64,000 nt of DNA from Piscibacillus salipiscarius JCM 13188 (GCF_001311865.1 NZ_BBCD01000003.1:124001-188000), one strand, 5' to 3'; counted from the stretch's first letter, positions 29,833 to 39,890 are shown. Translations and numbers: made by a program. The notes: generated by a model not told the origin, from the letters alone.

Positions 29833-29853
29833 TGCTTAGACGCAATGCCTTTT
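29822..29853 (-). terminator. Terminator hairpin covering the DUF1850 start codon
   Basis: On the minus strand AAAAGGCATTGC pairs with GCAATGCCTTTT around a short loop, followed by T residues. It lies 24 bases past the binding-protein stop. The ATG of the DUF1850 gene is in the second arm. Confidence 0.8.
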
Positions 29854-29876
29854 GGTTGTCGTGTTCAGTTGAACGA

Positions 29877-30879
29877 TTACTCTTGCTCATTTAGGTATTT
29901 CTCTGCTCCTGGGTGTAAGTCAATTGACATACCGTCTTGAGCCGTTTCAACTGTTAATTCTTTTCCACGTTCGTGTGCTTCCTCGATATCACCTTTGTTT
30001 TCGAAAATAGCTTTAACCATTTCATAAACTTGATCTTCAGGAAGATCGTTGCTTGCGATTAACATCGCTTGAACGGCTACAGTAGTAGCTGTGCTGTCAA
30101 AGTTTTCATAACTGTCAGCACTAATTTCTTGCTTAGCATAGTAAGGATATTCATCCATTAACTGTTTGATTTTATCTTCATTAATGCTTACTAGACGAAT
30201 ATCAGTTGTAGCACTTAACTCTTGAATGCTTGCAGTCGGTGTACCTGATGTTACAAAGGCAGCATCAATGTTACCATCTTGTAAGTTAGTTGATGCATCA
30301 CCGAATCCCATATGTTCTGCACTGATATCATCGAATGTAATGTCGTGAGCACCTAGAATTTGCTCAGCATTAGCCTCAGTACCAGAACCAACGTCCCCTA
30401 CTGCTACACGCTTACCAACTAAATCTTCTACTGTTTCAATACCACTATCAGCAGTTGTTACAATTTGAATGGTTTCAGGATAGATGGTGAATACACCACT
30501 ATAACCATCCTTTACTTCTTCAAACATTTTAGATCCTTCTTGTGCATAGAAAGCGGTATCATTCTGGACTAAAGCTAAATCCGCTTCACCAGCAGAGATA
30601 TCATTAATGTTGACAACAGAAGCTCCACTTACAAGCGCGTTAACTGTTACACCATCAACATTATTTGTAACCACATCAGCCATTGCTGTACCTAGCGGGA
30701 AGTATGTACCTGCTTCACCACCAGTTAGAAACGTAACGTTTTTCAACCCAGTCACTTCCACCAGATTCTCCGCCACTTTCTCCTTCGCTACCACCTTCAC
30801 TACCGCCACCACAAGCAGCAAGAAGCATGCCTAGCGATAAAAAGATTACTAGAATTAAACTAAACTTTTTCACAAACAT
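29877..30879 (-). CDS. TAXI-family TRAP substrate-binding lipoprotein, one frameshift
   Basis: Extracytoplasmic binding protein of a TRAP-TAXI transporter. The lipoprotein signal starts at 30879 (MFVKKFSLILVIFLSLGMLL) with lipobox LLAAC and a Gly/Ser/Glu-rich linker. The frame breaks near 30745 before the TAXI core NVTFLTGGEAGTYFPLGTAM, which is followed by NDTAFYAQEG, VGKRVAVGDVGSGTEANAEQ and DAAFVTSGTPTASI. Corrected length about 334 residues. First gene of the operon, followed by a hairpin that would favour higher levels of this protein than of the permease. Confidence 0.9.
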
Positions 30880-31014
30880 TACCCCCTTAATGTATTTTGT
30901 TTGGAAAATTTATCATACCATAATTGTACTCTAAAACAAACGACAATGTCTAGTAACCTTCTAGAAAATGTAAGCATTAACTAGACATAGCTTCAATAGG
31001 ATTTTCAGACAGAT

Positions 31015-31581
31015 CTAATGACTATTTTGATAGAAAACTAACATATCTTGCCATGCTCCGTTTTCCTTTGTAAACTCTTTCCGTTTACACTCCAACTGAT
31101 AGCCTACCCTGTGAGCAAGCCTAACCGATGGGGTATTTTCAGGATTTATATGTAATTCAATTCTATGAAACTCAAGATCATTTAGAACTGCTTCTGTAAA
31201 CGCTTTGACGCATTCTGTCCCGTACCCACGACTCCAATATTGATTGTTAATAGAGTAACCAATCATTCCCCATTGATAATCGTGCCTTAGAATCGTTACT
31301 AATTCGACCTTTCCGATTGCTGCCCCATCCAACTTGCGAAATACTCCTAAGATATACATCTCATCATTTTTAGCTTTTTCTTCAAAGCCTGAAATCCACT
31401 TAGAAAACCACTTTCGTGTAAACCTCGACATATCTCTTGGTCTTCCTTCATCAAACTTATATTGTGAAGGCTTCCGCCCATTAAACCCTTGCCACCATTG
31501 TTCATAATCTGCCTTACAATAAGGTCTTATGATTAAGCGTTTTGTACTAATTTCCCATTTAGTGGGATCCACCATAACCAT
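31015..31581 (-). CDS. GNAT acetyltransferase, RimJ/RimL type
   Basis: About 188 residues of the Acetyltransf_3 group. The acetyl-CoA region is GYSINNQYWSRGYGTECVKA, followed by EFHRIELHINPENTPSVRLAHRVGYQLE. Such proteins acetylate ribosomal protein termini or antibiotics; the target is unknown. ATG 31581 follows GGGTG; several neighbouring starts are possible. Intact, monocistronic. Confidence 0.85.
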   Translation of the reverse strand: MVMVDPTKWEISTKRLIIRPYCKADYEQWWQGFNGRKPSQYKFDEGRPRDMSRFTRKWFSKWISGFEEKAKNDEMYILGVFRKLDGAAIGKVELVTILRHDYQWGMIGYSINNQYWSRGYGTECVKAFTEAVLNDLEFHRIELHINPENTPSVRLAHRVGYQLECKRKEFTKENGAWQDMLVFYQNSH

Positions 31582-31683
31582 CACCCATTACGCCCTCATT
31601 TTTTCTAGCCTTACAATCCATTACGGCAAAGTTGACTACAATCTCATATTCTGGATTATTGATAACGTCAGCTCTCATCCTGT

Positions 31684-32349
31684 CTAAACCTTTTTGTAAT
31701 GTTCATCATGAATTAAAGTAAGTACTGATATATCTCTATTCTCCGCATAAAACAGGTAATCCTTAACCTTTATCTTAAGCATTTGATAATGTGTATTAAT
31801 TTCTACTTTGAACCCTTTATCCTCCAACATATTAAAGAGATGATTTTGAGTCCAAAACCTCTTTAAATCTTCATTAAATGCTTCAGGAAAATAGTGATAA
31901 ACCCACCATTCTTTCATGTCATGAATAGAGATATTATGCATCTTAAAAATCCCAAACCGTTTTAATACACGCTCAATTTCATCTAAAGCTTTGTCTTTGT
32001 CGCAATAATGATGAAACGCGTAGTTATTCACAATATAATCAAAGGATTCATGATTATAAGGCAGCTCTTCAGCAGAACCTAAACGAAGATCTACTCCACT
32101 TACTCTATTTTGAGCTTGATTTAACATATCTATTGATTTGTCTAAACCATGCCAATGAATCGATTCAGTCTGAAGTAAACTCATTTGCTTTTCTAAGTAC
32201 AAACCTGTTCCACAGGACAAGTCCAAAACATTCAGTTCAGCATTTGTACTAATTAGATTCATTAAATCTTGGTCTACATCTAACTCATCCAGTCTAAATG
32301 GATTCTGATCGTATTGTTTAGCCACCTTTGAGAAATCAGTTATTTTCAT
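31684..32349 (-). CDS. Class I methyltransferase (Methyltransf_11)
   Basis: About 221 residues. MKITDFSKVAKQYDQNPFRL at 32349 is preceded by GGAGGGTCGCTG, so the upstream methionines are not used. Motif I VLDLSCGTGLYLEKQM, acidic loop HGLDKSIDMLNQA and FDYIVNNYAFHHYCDK are clear. It lies divergent from the ABC-F resistance gene. Substrate unknown. Confidence 0.85.
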   Translation of the reverse strand: MKITDFSKVAKQYDQNPFRLDELDVDQDLMNLISTNAELNVLDLSCGTGLYLEKQMSLLQTESIHWHGLDKSIDMLNQAQNRVSGVDLRLGSAEELPYNHESFDYIVNNYAFHHYCDKDKALDEIERVLKRFGIFKMHNISIHDMKEWWVYHYFPEAFNEDLKRFWTQNHLFNMLEDKGFKVEINTHYQMLKIKVKDYLFYAENRDISVLTLIHDEHYKKV

Positions 32350-32534
32350 CAGCGACCCTCCTACCATATTAATTCTGTTCATTACAATTATTCCCTTCAA
32401 TCTAAAGTAGGAATTTTTAGAATTTAGTTGCGAAATTAATTTTTATTATTTATAATACATATAAATTAATTAGAAAGACGTGAACTGTAGGCCAATGGAT
32501 TAATCTCTATCTTACTCAATTGGTAAAAGTATGT

Positions 32535-32686
32535 ATGCTTGACCCTCAGCAATTATTTGTTAAGGGTAAGTTCGTCATGCTTTTATCTTTGTGTAGGATA
32601 GGGGTCTTTTTATGCTCTCCTATCCTTTAATTCTAGGGGTAGGCTTTTTTATGCCTATCCTATCTAACCAAGATAGGAGTGTTTAT
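32535..32686 (+). promoter_or_regulatory. Structured leader with upstream ORF before the ABC-F gene
   Basis: An upstream ORF (32535-32630, MLDPQQLFVKGKFVMLLSLC then RIGVFLCSPIL) overlaps hairpins that can form alternatively: AGGATAGGGG (32595) with CTCCTATCCT (32617); GGGGTAGGC (32636) with GCCTATCC (32653); TCCTATC (32658) with GATAGGA (32672), which covers the AGGAG site of the gene. CCTATCC and GGATAGG blocks recur, so pairings exclude each other. Antibiotic-induced ribosome stalling in leaders is known for ABC-F genes such as vmlR and vga. Confidence 0.65.
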
Positions 32687-34247
32687 ATGTTATTTCATTT
32701 AAAAGATTTGAATTACGAACTTATGGACCGAACATTATTTCAAATAGATGAGTTATCTATTCAAAAAATGATCGAATTGGCCTTATTGGACACAACGGTT
32801 CTGGTAAAACAACTTTATTAAAAATCTTAAAAGGAGAATTGAAGCCTACTGACGGCTCGATTACTCGTTACGGTTCCATAGCATACCTTCCCCAACTAAA
32901 GCCTAAACAAGAAACTAAAAGCGGCGGCGAAATTACTCAAGAGTGGATTAAACTTATTTTCTCTTTAAATAAAGATTTACTATTACTTGATGAGCCCACG
33001 ACTCACTTAGATCAACAAAATATTCAGGAACTAGAAGCTAAACTGAAAGACTCTCGTTACTCTTTTGTCATAGTTTCCCATGACAGAGAGTTTCTAGATC
33101 AGTTATGCACCAAGATATGGGAGATTGAAGAAGGGAAAATCAAAGAATACAGGGGAAACTATTCCGATTATGAAGAACAAAAGCAAAAACACCTTCAACA
33201 TTATGAAAAAGAATATGAAAAGTATATAAATAAGAAAAAACAGCTTGAAAATGCTTTAAAAGCCAAGAAACAAAAGGCAAAACGAGCAACTAATAAACCA
33301 AAGAAAGTTTCTAAATCAGAAGCTAAAATAACCGGGGCAAAACCTTATTTTGCGAAGAAACAAAAAAGCTTAATCAAGGTGCGAAAGCAATGCAATCTAG
33401 AATCGATCAACTTGACAAGGTAGAAAAATAAAAGAATTACCTCCAATTCAGATGGAATTAGCTGCTGCCATTCCTGCAACAAATAAAACTCTAATAAGTT
33501 GCCAACAATTAGATGGTTCAATTGGAGATAAAACACTATGGGACTCTCCAGTAACTTTTAACGTTCATAATGGAGAAAAAAATTGCCTTAATTGGTCCAA
33601 ATGGGACTGGTAAAACAACATTAATTCATAAACTCTTGAATGACGAACATGTTCAAAGGTCACCTCAATTAAAAGTAGGTTATTTTGCCCAACAACTAGA
33701 GCATTTAAATGTAAACCAATCGATATTAGATAGTTGTAAAGAAAGTTCTTCACAAAGTGAAACTTTAATACGTACAGTTCTTGCACGTTTTAGGATTCAG
33801 ACGTGATTCAGTTCATAAGAAAATTAACATACTAAGTGGCGGAGAGCGTGTTAAAGTAGCTTTAGCCAAAATTTTCGTCAGTGATGTTAATACTCTTATT
33901 CTAGATGAACCTACCAATTTCTAGATATTGAGGCCTTAATAGCATTAGAGAATTTACTTAAAGAATATCCCGGAACAATTCTATTCGTCTCACACGACCG
34001 GAGACTAGTTGAAAATGTTGCTGAAAAGAGCGTCATCTTTCATAATCAGAAAGTTTATATTCAAGCTGGAACAGAAAAGGACTTTTGGGCATCCCAAGAC
34101 CAATCAAATACCGATGAACAGCTATTATTGATTGAAACTCGAATTAGCGAAGTTTTAAGTCAATTAAGTATATCTCCCAAAGAAGAACTTGAAGAAGAAT
34201 TTGAACGGTTACTAAAAATCAAAAACGATCTAAAACAGAATAAGTAG
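32687..34247 (+). CDS. ABC-F ribosome protection ATPase (Vga/VmlR/Msr-like), four or more frameshifts
   Basis: Cytosolic ABC-F protein with two ATPase modules and no membrane segments; such proteins remove antibiotics from the ribosome. Module 1: IGHNGSGKTTLLK, short GGEITQEWIK signature and LLLLDEPTTHLD. A basic coiled linker (KKKQLENALKAKKQKAKRA) follows. Module 2: ALIGPNGTGKTTL, LSGGERVKVALAK, LILDEPTNFLDIEA. The C-tail SPKEELEEEFERLL is charged. Breaks fall near 32783, 33385, 33580 (A7), 33795 and 33920 (T3). Start ATG 32687 after AGGAG. Short signature in module 1 fits Vga/VmlR-type resistance factors (lincosamides, streptogramin A, pleuromutilins), by inference. Confidence 0.82.
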
Positions 34248-34327
34248 ACCCCTACTATAGTCCTGTCATACTTCCATTCATTACTGAATAATGTGTATGG
34301 AGGACAACTTCAGAAGGGAGACAGCTT

Positions 34328-34522
34328 ATGGATCAGCGACTATTTTACGGTTTTCTGGCTGCATTTGGATTTATGTTCATACCCGTGCGTACTGATTTAT
34401 TAGAAGGGTTAGCTAATTTCCTAGACACTTTGCTTTACGTTGTAGGACTAGTTGGCTCAGTGGTGTTTGGTGCGATCTTAGTCTGGAATGCATTTAGAAA
34501 CTTAAAAAGTGCCACAAAGTAA
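34328..34522 (+). CDS. 64-residue membrane protein
   Basis: Small protein with two membrane segments (LFYGFLAAFGFMFIP and LLYVVGLVGSVVFGAILVW) and a basic tail. GAAGGGAG is well spaced before the ATG. No family recognised. It follows the ABC-F gene by 80 bases and has its own terminator. Confidence 0.7.
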   Translation: MDQRLFYGFLAAFGFMFIPVRTDLLEGLANFLDTLLYVVGLVGSVVFGAILVWNAFRNLKSATK

Positions 34523-34531
34523 CCTAAATGT

Positions 34532-34562
34532 CCTCGTTTATTTAATAAACGGGGTCTTTTTT
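34532..34562 (+). terminator. Rho-independent terminator
   Basis: CCTCGTTTATT / AATAAACGGGG stem (one G-U pair) followed by TCTTTTTT. Confidence 0.8.
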
Positions 34563-34607
34563 ATGGCAGTTCAAAAGCTCGGCATTTAATACCGATCTTA
34601 ATTAAGT

Positions 34608-36421
34608 CTAGTAAACGACCACCTGATTTCTTCCTTGATCCTTCGCCTTATATAAAGCTGCATCCGCTTGTTCAAACAACTCATTATCGGTTATATTCGC
34701 ATTTTCTGAATAACTAATCCCTACACTGATTGTTAACTCCCCTTGTGATACTCCTGGCACTTTTAGCTTCAACACCCTTTCTCTTAAATTATTGGCGGAT
34801 TGTTCAATTGCCTGTAACGTTTCACCTCGGCAAATAGCAACAAACTCCTCACCGCCATAACGAGCAACAAAGTGGCTGTGTTCAGAGAAATGCTGGTTCA
34901 GTAATTCGGCGAATATTTTTAGACAAGCATCACCCATTTGATGTCCGTACTGATCATTAATTTTTTTGAATAAGTCTAGATCAATTAACATGAGCGATAT
35001 CGATTCGTTATTTTGTTTTGCTTCAGCCAAATCTTTTTCTAACACATTCGCAAAAGAGCGCCTGTTTGGAATATGTGTGAGTTCATCAAGGTAGGAAATC
35101 TTCTTTAAGAAACGATTCTTCTCAACCAATTCTTTTTGGGATTGTTTAAGCTCAGCCGTTCTTGCATGAACCTTCTCCTCTAACTGAGTATTTAAAGCTT
35201 TTAGCTCATTTGAAGACTGTTTGTATTGCTCAACAGTTCTTCCATGCTGAATGGCTAATATGACGGTCTGAATGAACAAGTAGAATAAAACCCGATTGAT
35301 AAGATTGGTTCAGTTGCAATCCATTCATTGTAATAAAAGACATCGTTGGCAGCTGTCATTAGTAAAACGAACAAACCGATAATATTAATAAATGAGTATG
35401 CTTCATTAGCTCGATAAGCCTGCCAAACCACTTTAAAAATATAAACAAATCCAACCACTAACGTTAATTGGAAAAGCAATAAATAATGAGTGTATACGTA
35501 GCTTGGCGTCAGCAATATAACAAAAGAAACTGCCAACACACCTATAAAATATATACGAGTAAACGTCGTATTCGCTTGCTTTGGATACATGAATGAAATT
35601 ACATACGAAAACAATGGTAACAACCATATGAAGGATAAATACTCTAATTTCATAGACCATTCCCAAGAAAAATTGGGAAAGAAATAAAAGATTAATTTGT
35701 CACCTTCCAAAAGCAACCGAACAATTACAATGAGCACAAGCAGTGAGAAAAATAGATGATATCGTTCTTTCCGCTGAATTAAATATGAGAAGATATAATA
35801 CAAAATAAAATTATTAAACTACCACAAACAATTAAGGCTAAACTTCGGTCAAGCATGAAGGACCTTGAAATTTCATCATGCTTCCCTATAATATTTCTTG
35901 TGATAAACCACCCGTACGTAAATAATGGTTGGATACTTGAATGGTCAAGGTAACCATTCGTTCATTTGATGTGAAATCCAGCATATGAGCGCGTTTAGCT
36001 GGAATGGTTGATGCACGGTCTAAGTCAACCTTACCTTCTTCCACCATCAATTCATCATTAATCCAAACTTTATAAGCGTGGCCTAAATTCGGTATGTATA
36101 GTGACAATAACTCTCCGACAAGATCTGGAGGGAGATTAAAATCAGTTTGATACGTGCCAAAATCATATTCTTTTGTAGAATGAGGGACATCTATTAATCG
36201 AACATCAAATCCGCCAAAAACCGATGCTTGGGGACCTACTAGTTGGTTAGGGTAATACATCCATTGGCCATTTAGTGGAACCATATCTTCTGTTGAGAGA
36301 GCACTGGTTAAATTAAACTGACCACCAAAGCCTCGCACCTCATCATCTTCACTCATGACAGACCAAAACCAACCAAATAAACTAAAATTGCTGGTATAAC
36401 AAGCCACTTAGCCTGCTTCAT
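34608..36421 (-). CDS. DISM-7TM receptor-type diguanylate cyclase, three frameshifts
   Basis: Membrane cyclase making c-di-GMP. Order: N-terminal membrane segment (MKQAKWLVIPAILVYLVGF at 36421), extracellular jelly-roll 7TMR-DISMED2-like domain (NGQWMYYPNQL, LYIPNLGHAYKVWIND), seven membrane segments, coiled coil, then GGDEF domain with active site ARYGGEEFVAIC. No RxxD inhibition site precedes GGEEF, so product feedback is unlikely. Frames change near 36368 (T4 run), 35850 and 35270. About 604 residues. The ligand may be a carbohydrate or membrane component, by family analogy only. Confidence 0.85.
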
Positions 36422-36577
36422 TTAAGCACACCCTTTAACTGTCTGTTTATAGTACTATTTTACCATAATTACAAAATATTCTTAACAGAAATCAAATACC
36501 CTCATTTTATTACAATTAACAATTTTTTAAAAGTATATTCCCATTTTTTCTGACCACATTGTTATTGAGGTGATCAA

Positions 36578-37177
36578 ATGTTAATGTTAGTTGTCTTACA
36601 ATTAGTACTCATCGGTGTTTTAATGTGGTTTTTAAGAAAAGAACAAAAAGATAAGGATGCTAATGCGGCACGAAAAATTGAACAAAGTGAAGAAATAAAG
36701 AAAACCATAGCGATGGGCTTAGCTTATCGATTTAATTATCCCAGGTCGCGAAATGAAGATGACGAAATTGTATTTGAAGGCGGCACGGATTTATTTTTAA
36801 AACAAACCCCTTTAGAATTTGAAGACTTTGTCGCGCGGATTTTGAAAAAACACCTTGGCGGTAACATTTACACGACTCCCGAAAGTGATGATCATGGCAT
36901 TGATTTTGAACATTATTTAGAAGGTGAGTTATATTTGGGGCAAGTTAATGTTTTTAAAGATAATATAGGAGCAGGCCCTATTGCCGTGCTTCACTCAAAC
37001 ATGATTAAAAGCGGCGCAAAAGGAGGCTATGTGATTACAACCAGTGGATTTACGGATTCCGCTCGAGAATACGCAAGTGAATTAGATATTGAGCTTATTG
37101 ATGGAACGACCTTAGTTAACTACTGGCTTGATACGATGGATTCACATGTTTACGAAACAGATGGAGAATTAGCTTAA
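36578..37177 (+). CDS. Membrane-anchored Mrr-like restriction-endonuclease-fold protein
   Basis: A 199-residue protein with one N-terminal membrane segment (MLMLVVLQLVLIGVLMWFL), a charged linker and a C-terminal Mrr_cat-type fold from TPLEFEDFVARILKKHLGG. The conserved acidic part is DDHGIDFEH, but the next motif reads YLGQVN where active enzymes have QxK, so the catalytic lysine seems replaced by Asn. GGYVITTSGFTDSAREYA is the typical later block. Likely a degenerate or regulatory member; no methylase is nearby. Monocistronic with terminator. Confidence 0.75.
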   Translation: MLMLVVLQLVLIGVLMWFLRKEQKDKDANAARKIEQSEEIKKTIAMGLAYRFNYPRSRNEDDEIVFEGGTDLFLKQTPLEFEDFVARILKKHLGGNIYTTPESDDHGIDFEHYLEGELYLGQVNVFKDNIGAGPIAVLHSNMIKSGAKGGYVITTSGFTDSAREYASELDIELIDGTTLVNYWLDTMDSHVYETDGELA

Positions 37178-37183
37178 TTAAAA

Positions 37184-37205
37184 ACTCACCATAAGTATGG
37201 TGAGT
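37184..37205. terminator. Bidirectional terminator
   Basis: ACTCACCATA / TATGGTGAGT hairpin with two-base loop between the Mrr-like gene and the convergent SIMPL gene. Confidence 0.75.
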
Positions 37206-37209
37206 CAAA

Positions 37210-37848
37210 TTACATATAGTGAAATTTAGCTTCAATTCTAGCTTTTATATCCATTTGACCAGGCTCAATCGGCGTTCCTCCACCAGATTCAGCTAATGCA
37301 AACGTTTGATAAGTAATCGGTGAATCACTTGATAACTCCACAACTTTAACAGGAACTAAATCAAGATCTGTATTCATAGCTTCTGCCAACGTTTCCGCTT
37401 TCCCCACTGCATCCTCTAATGCACGTGTTAATGCTAATTGATAAAAGACTTCTGGGTGACTAACAGAGAACTGAATATCTATTACTCGATTTGCCCCAGC
37501 CTCCACTGCTGAATCAATTACTTGGCCAACACTGCCTATTTCATCAATCGTTACACTTAGCATATGTGAAACTTGGTAACCTCTGAATTGCTGCACACCT
37601 TCAACATAGTCATATAGTGGCTGAATGGAATAGTCGACTGTTTGAATTTCTTCTCTTGGAATTCCTTCATTCATCAGAGCTTGAATAACCTGATTGATAA
37701 AATCAGCATTTTGGCGCTGAGCGACTGACAAATTCTCATCCTCAGTCACAACTCCAAGAACCACTTGTGCAACGTTCGGCTCTGTTGTAACAACCCCTTC
37801 TCCCATTACAGCTAGTATACGTTCGTCATGTCTTTCCTGTTCTACCAT
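37210..37848 (-). CDS. SIMPL (DUF541) domain protein
   Basis: A 212-residue protein filled by one SIMPL/DUF541 domain: ILAVMGEGVVTTEPNVAQV, QTVDYSIQPLYDY, RGYQVSHMLSVTI and DIQFSVSHPE are the family blocks. No signal peptide is seen, unlike many Gram-negative members. Function is not established. Intact. Confidence 0.88.
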   Translation of the reverse strand: MVEQERHDERILAVMGEGVVTTEPNVAQVVLGVVTEDENLSVAQRQNADFINQVIQALMNEGIPREEIQTVDYSIQPLYDYVEGVQQFRGYQVSHMLSVTIDEIGSVGQVIDSAVEAGANRVIDIQFSVSHPEVFYQLALTRALEDAVGKAETLAEAMNTDLDLVPVKVVELSSDSPITYQTFALAESGGGTPIEPGQMDIKARIEAKFHYM

Positions 37849-37927
37849 AATAATGGACCACCTAACTTTATAAAAGTTCTTTCATACTATTTCATGCCAA
37901 ATTAGTTAGGTGTGTGACGATTTTACT

Positions 37928-38383
37928 TTAAGACAACGTCTGTTGAATTCGATCAAGTTCTTGAGCGATAATAATGATTTGCAATAGATTAACAACAAAT
38001 CCCGAATAAAATATTGATTTCCACCATTTTTTCTCCTTCACCTTTACTTCATAGAACATTAGAATCGCAGACATTGTAATGACAAAGAATGCTAGAAAAT
38101 ATTTTAGCTTCAAACCATTTATCGTTTTTGCCACATAATTCGCAACTCTAGGATTAGGTTCATCTTTAAAGTCTTTAGTAATTATTTCATCTGTTTGTCC
38201 TAGCCAATTATACTTAATAACTGTCAATTCATAATGCTCCTTAGATATTACATCATAGCCATTTGGCATAAATGAATAATTGTAAACTAGTACATAACAT
38301 AAGCCCAAAAGGCCAATTGTAATTAGAAAAAAAGATATAACTGTTTTTAATTTCGGTTTCCATTCAACTGTCTTTGCATTCAA
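37928..38383 (-). CDS. Membrane protein of unknown function coupled to fosB
   Basis: About 151 residues with three membrane segments (VISFFLITIGLLGLCYVLVY; YFLAFFVITMSAILMFYEV; near the C-terminus SGFVVNLLQIIIIAQEL) and an outside loop. TTG at 38383 is chosen since GGAGTGA, at the end of fosB, lies five bases before it; an ATG at 38428 inside fosB would also be in frame. Not recognised. Probably translated with fosB. Confidence 0.6.
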   Translation of the reverse strand: MNAKTVEWKPKLKTVISFFLITIGLLGLCYVLVYNYSFMPNGYDVISKEHYELTVIKYNWLGQTDEIITKDFKDEPNPRVANYVAKTINGLKLKYFLAFFVITMSAILMFYEVKVKEKKWWKSIFYSGFVVNLLQIIIIAQELDRIQQTLS

Positions 38384-38387
38384 AATA

Positions 38388-38818
38388 TCACTCCGAATCA
38401 TCAAAAAATTCCATATGCTGTTTTTCATTCCTGTAATACTCTAATCGATCATTTAAATCCCCTGTGTGGAACTCAAACTTATGACCATCGAGATCAGTAA
38501 AATATATAGACTTTTTATCTTTTGGATCTCGAGCACGACCCATCAGTATATTGACACCTAGATCTTCTAATCTTTTATTGCCTCTTCAAAACCTTCGTCT
38601 TCTATAGAAAAAGCTATATGCGTATACGAATGATCAATCTCTTTTCGCGGAATATCTTTTTCTTCATTGAGAGCGATCCACATGCCATTTAAATCAAAAT
38701 AAGCCGTTGTTCTCCCCTTAACTAACAACTTAGCCCCAAATACGTTTTCGTAAAATGTAATTGATTTTTCTAAATTTGATACGGAAAATAATAAATGGTT
38801 TAGACCTTTGATGTTCAA
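38388..38818 (-). CDS. fosB: Metallothiol transferase FosB, one frameshift
   Basis: Fosfomycin-inactivating thiol transferase (bacillithiol donor) of the VOC fold. The corrected protein has 143 residues. [19 protein letters not shown] carries the first metal His, [11 protein letters not shown] the second, and [10 protein letters not shown] the Glu ligand; [14 protein letters not shown] and [11 protein letters not shown] are diagnostic of FosB. The break is in A4 near 38573; one added A joins EEAIKD to [19 protein letters not shown] 38818 is the likely start, with AGGTGA five bases upstream. It lies just past the terminator of the preceding lipoprotein gene. Confidence 0.92.
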
Positions 38819-38832
38819 GAAAATCACCTCAT

Positions 38833-38858
38833 AAAAAACGTCCTCTATTGTGACGTTT
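38833..38858 (-). terminator. Terminator between lipoprotein gene and fosB
   Basis: AAACGTC / GACGTTT with a 9-base loop and a run of T on the minus strand; its end is 15 bases before the fosB start, so fosB may depend on read-through or antitermination. Confidence 0.75.
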
Positions 38859-39699
38859 AAAATTCTGATTGTTCTAGTACTATTGAATTCTCTTCACCAG
38901 TACGTGAATTAATGGCACATTTAAAATCGCCATAGTCGAGGATTAGATATTCTTCCCCTTCAAATATCTGCGTTTTAACCAGTTCACCTTCCAGCCGCTT
39001 AAACGTTTCAAAATGTACAAAAGCGTGTTTTAAGTCGTCTGCTGTTAAGTCTAATGTCTCTGTTACCGTTTCTGAATTGTATCCAGCAAACTTCCAGGCA
39101 TCATCTTCATTAACATAAGAAACATCAAACCTCATGGTCTCTAAATAACCTTCATCCCCTAATTGAATATAACTTAACGTAAACTGATCTTCAGTAAATT
39201 CTTTTAAATAAAAACGAGTGTTCATTCCACTGGGATGAAGCGCTTCATACATATGGTTATTCAAAAAGAACTCTTCGAAATAAGTGACAGCCCACTTGTC
39301 AAGAAATGATTTTGCAATATATGGCTTTAAAGCATCCTTGGTTGTTGATACCCCCTCTGTATAAGCATCTGTTTTTGGCTTAACTCCGAACCATTCTGAG
39401 TGATTCATCTGTAGTTCTTGCATCGTTTTCATCATATTTACTAAGTTGTTGTTAACAATCGTTTTGGCTTCGCTAAGGCCAATCACAGGGCTTACAGCAG
39501 GGTCACTTGGTGATTTTTCTATTTCACCGATTACTTTCTCTTCGCTCACTTGCCTTGGCTTTTCAGATTCATAGTCTATTTCAGGTTCAGTGTGATTTGG
39601 TTCTATTGGCTCTTCTGAAACATCTACCTGCTCCTGACAGCCCATTAAAACCACGGTTATCATGAATAAACATAAGAACCTTACTGAACCACCCCCATA
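38857..39699 (-). CDS. Lipoprotein of unknown function, frameshift in signal peptide
   Basis: About 270-280 residues. The visible frame from 39663 reads [12 protein letters not shown] with lipobox LMGC; a normal lipoprotein signal is recovered if one G is added to the G5 run near 39690, giving a start at 39699 and [17 protein letters not shown] Glu/Pro-rich linker follows, then a globular domain ([49 protein letters not shown]). The fold resembles SH3-free DUF3993-like proteins but I do not assign it. Attached to the membrane outside. Confidence 0.65.
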   Translation of the reverse strand, partial: YGGGSVRFLCLFMITVVLMGCQEQVDVSEEPIEPNHTEPEIDYESEKPRQVSEEKVIGEIEKSPSDPAVSPVIGLSEAKTIVNNNLVNMMKTMQELQMNHSEWFGVKPKTDAYTEGVSTTKDALKPYIAKSFLDKWAVTYFEEFFLNNHMYEALHPSGMNTRFYLKEFTEDQFTLSYIQLGDEGYLETMRFDVSYVNEDDAWKFAGYNSETVTETLDLTADDLKHAFVHFETFKRLEGELVKTQIFEGEEYLILDYGDFKCAINSRTGEENSIVLEQSEF

Positions 39700-39890
39700 A
39701 GAACCACCGATTATTTGACCTTATTCTACTTGAAAGTTTTTCTATAAGTCTATGTTTTTACAGTTTATCCAAAAACCGACTAAGGTCATATAAATATCCC
39801 TCAAATATACCTATCTATTAAGACGTTAATTTATAAAAGAAATTTTCAATTAATACCTTTAGGTTTAGTTAACTATAAATACGTATTCCA

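Noticed and set aside
32612..32686. Longer N-terminus of the ABC-F protein from the ATG at 32612
   Set aside because: In frame, but it would be read from the hairpin region without a ribosome site, whereas 32687 has AGGAG at normal distance.
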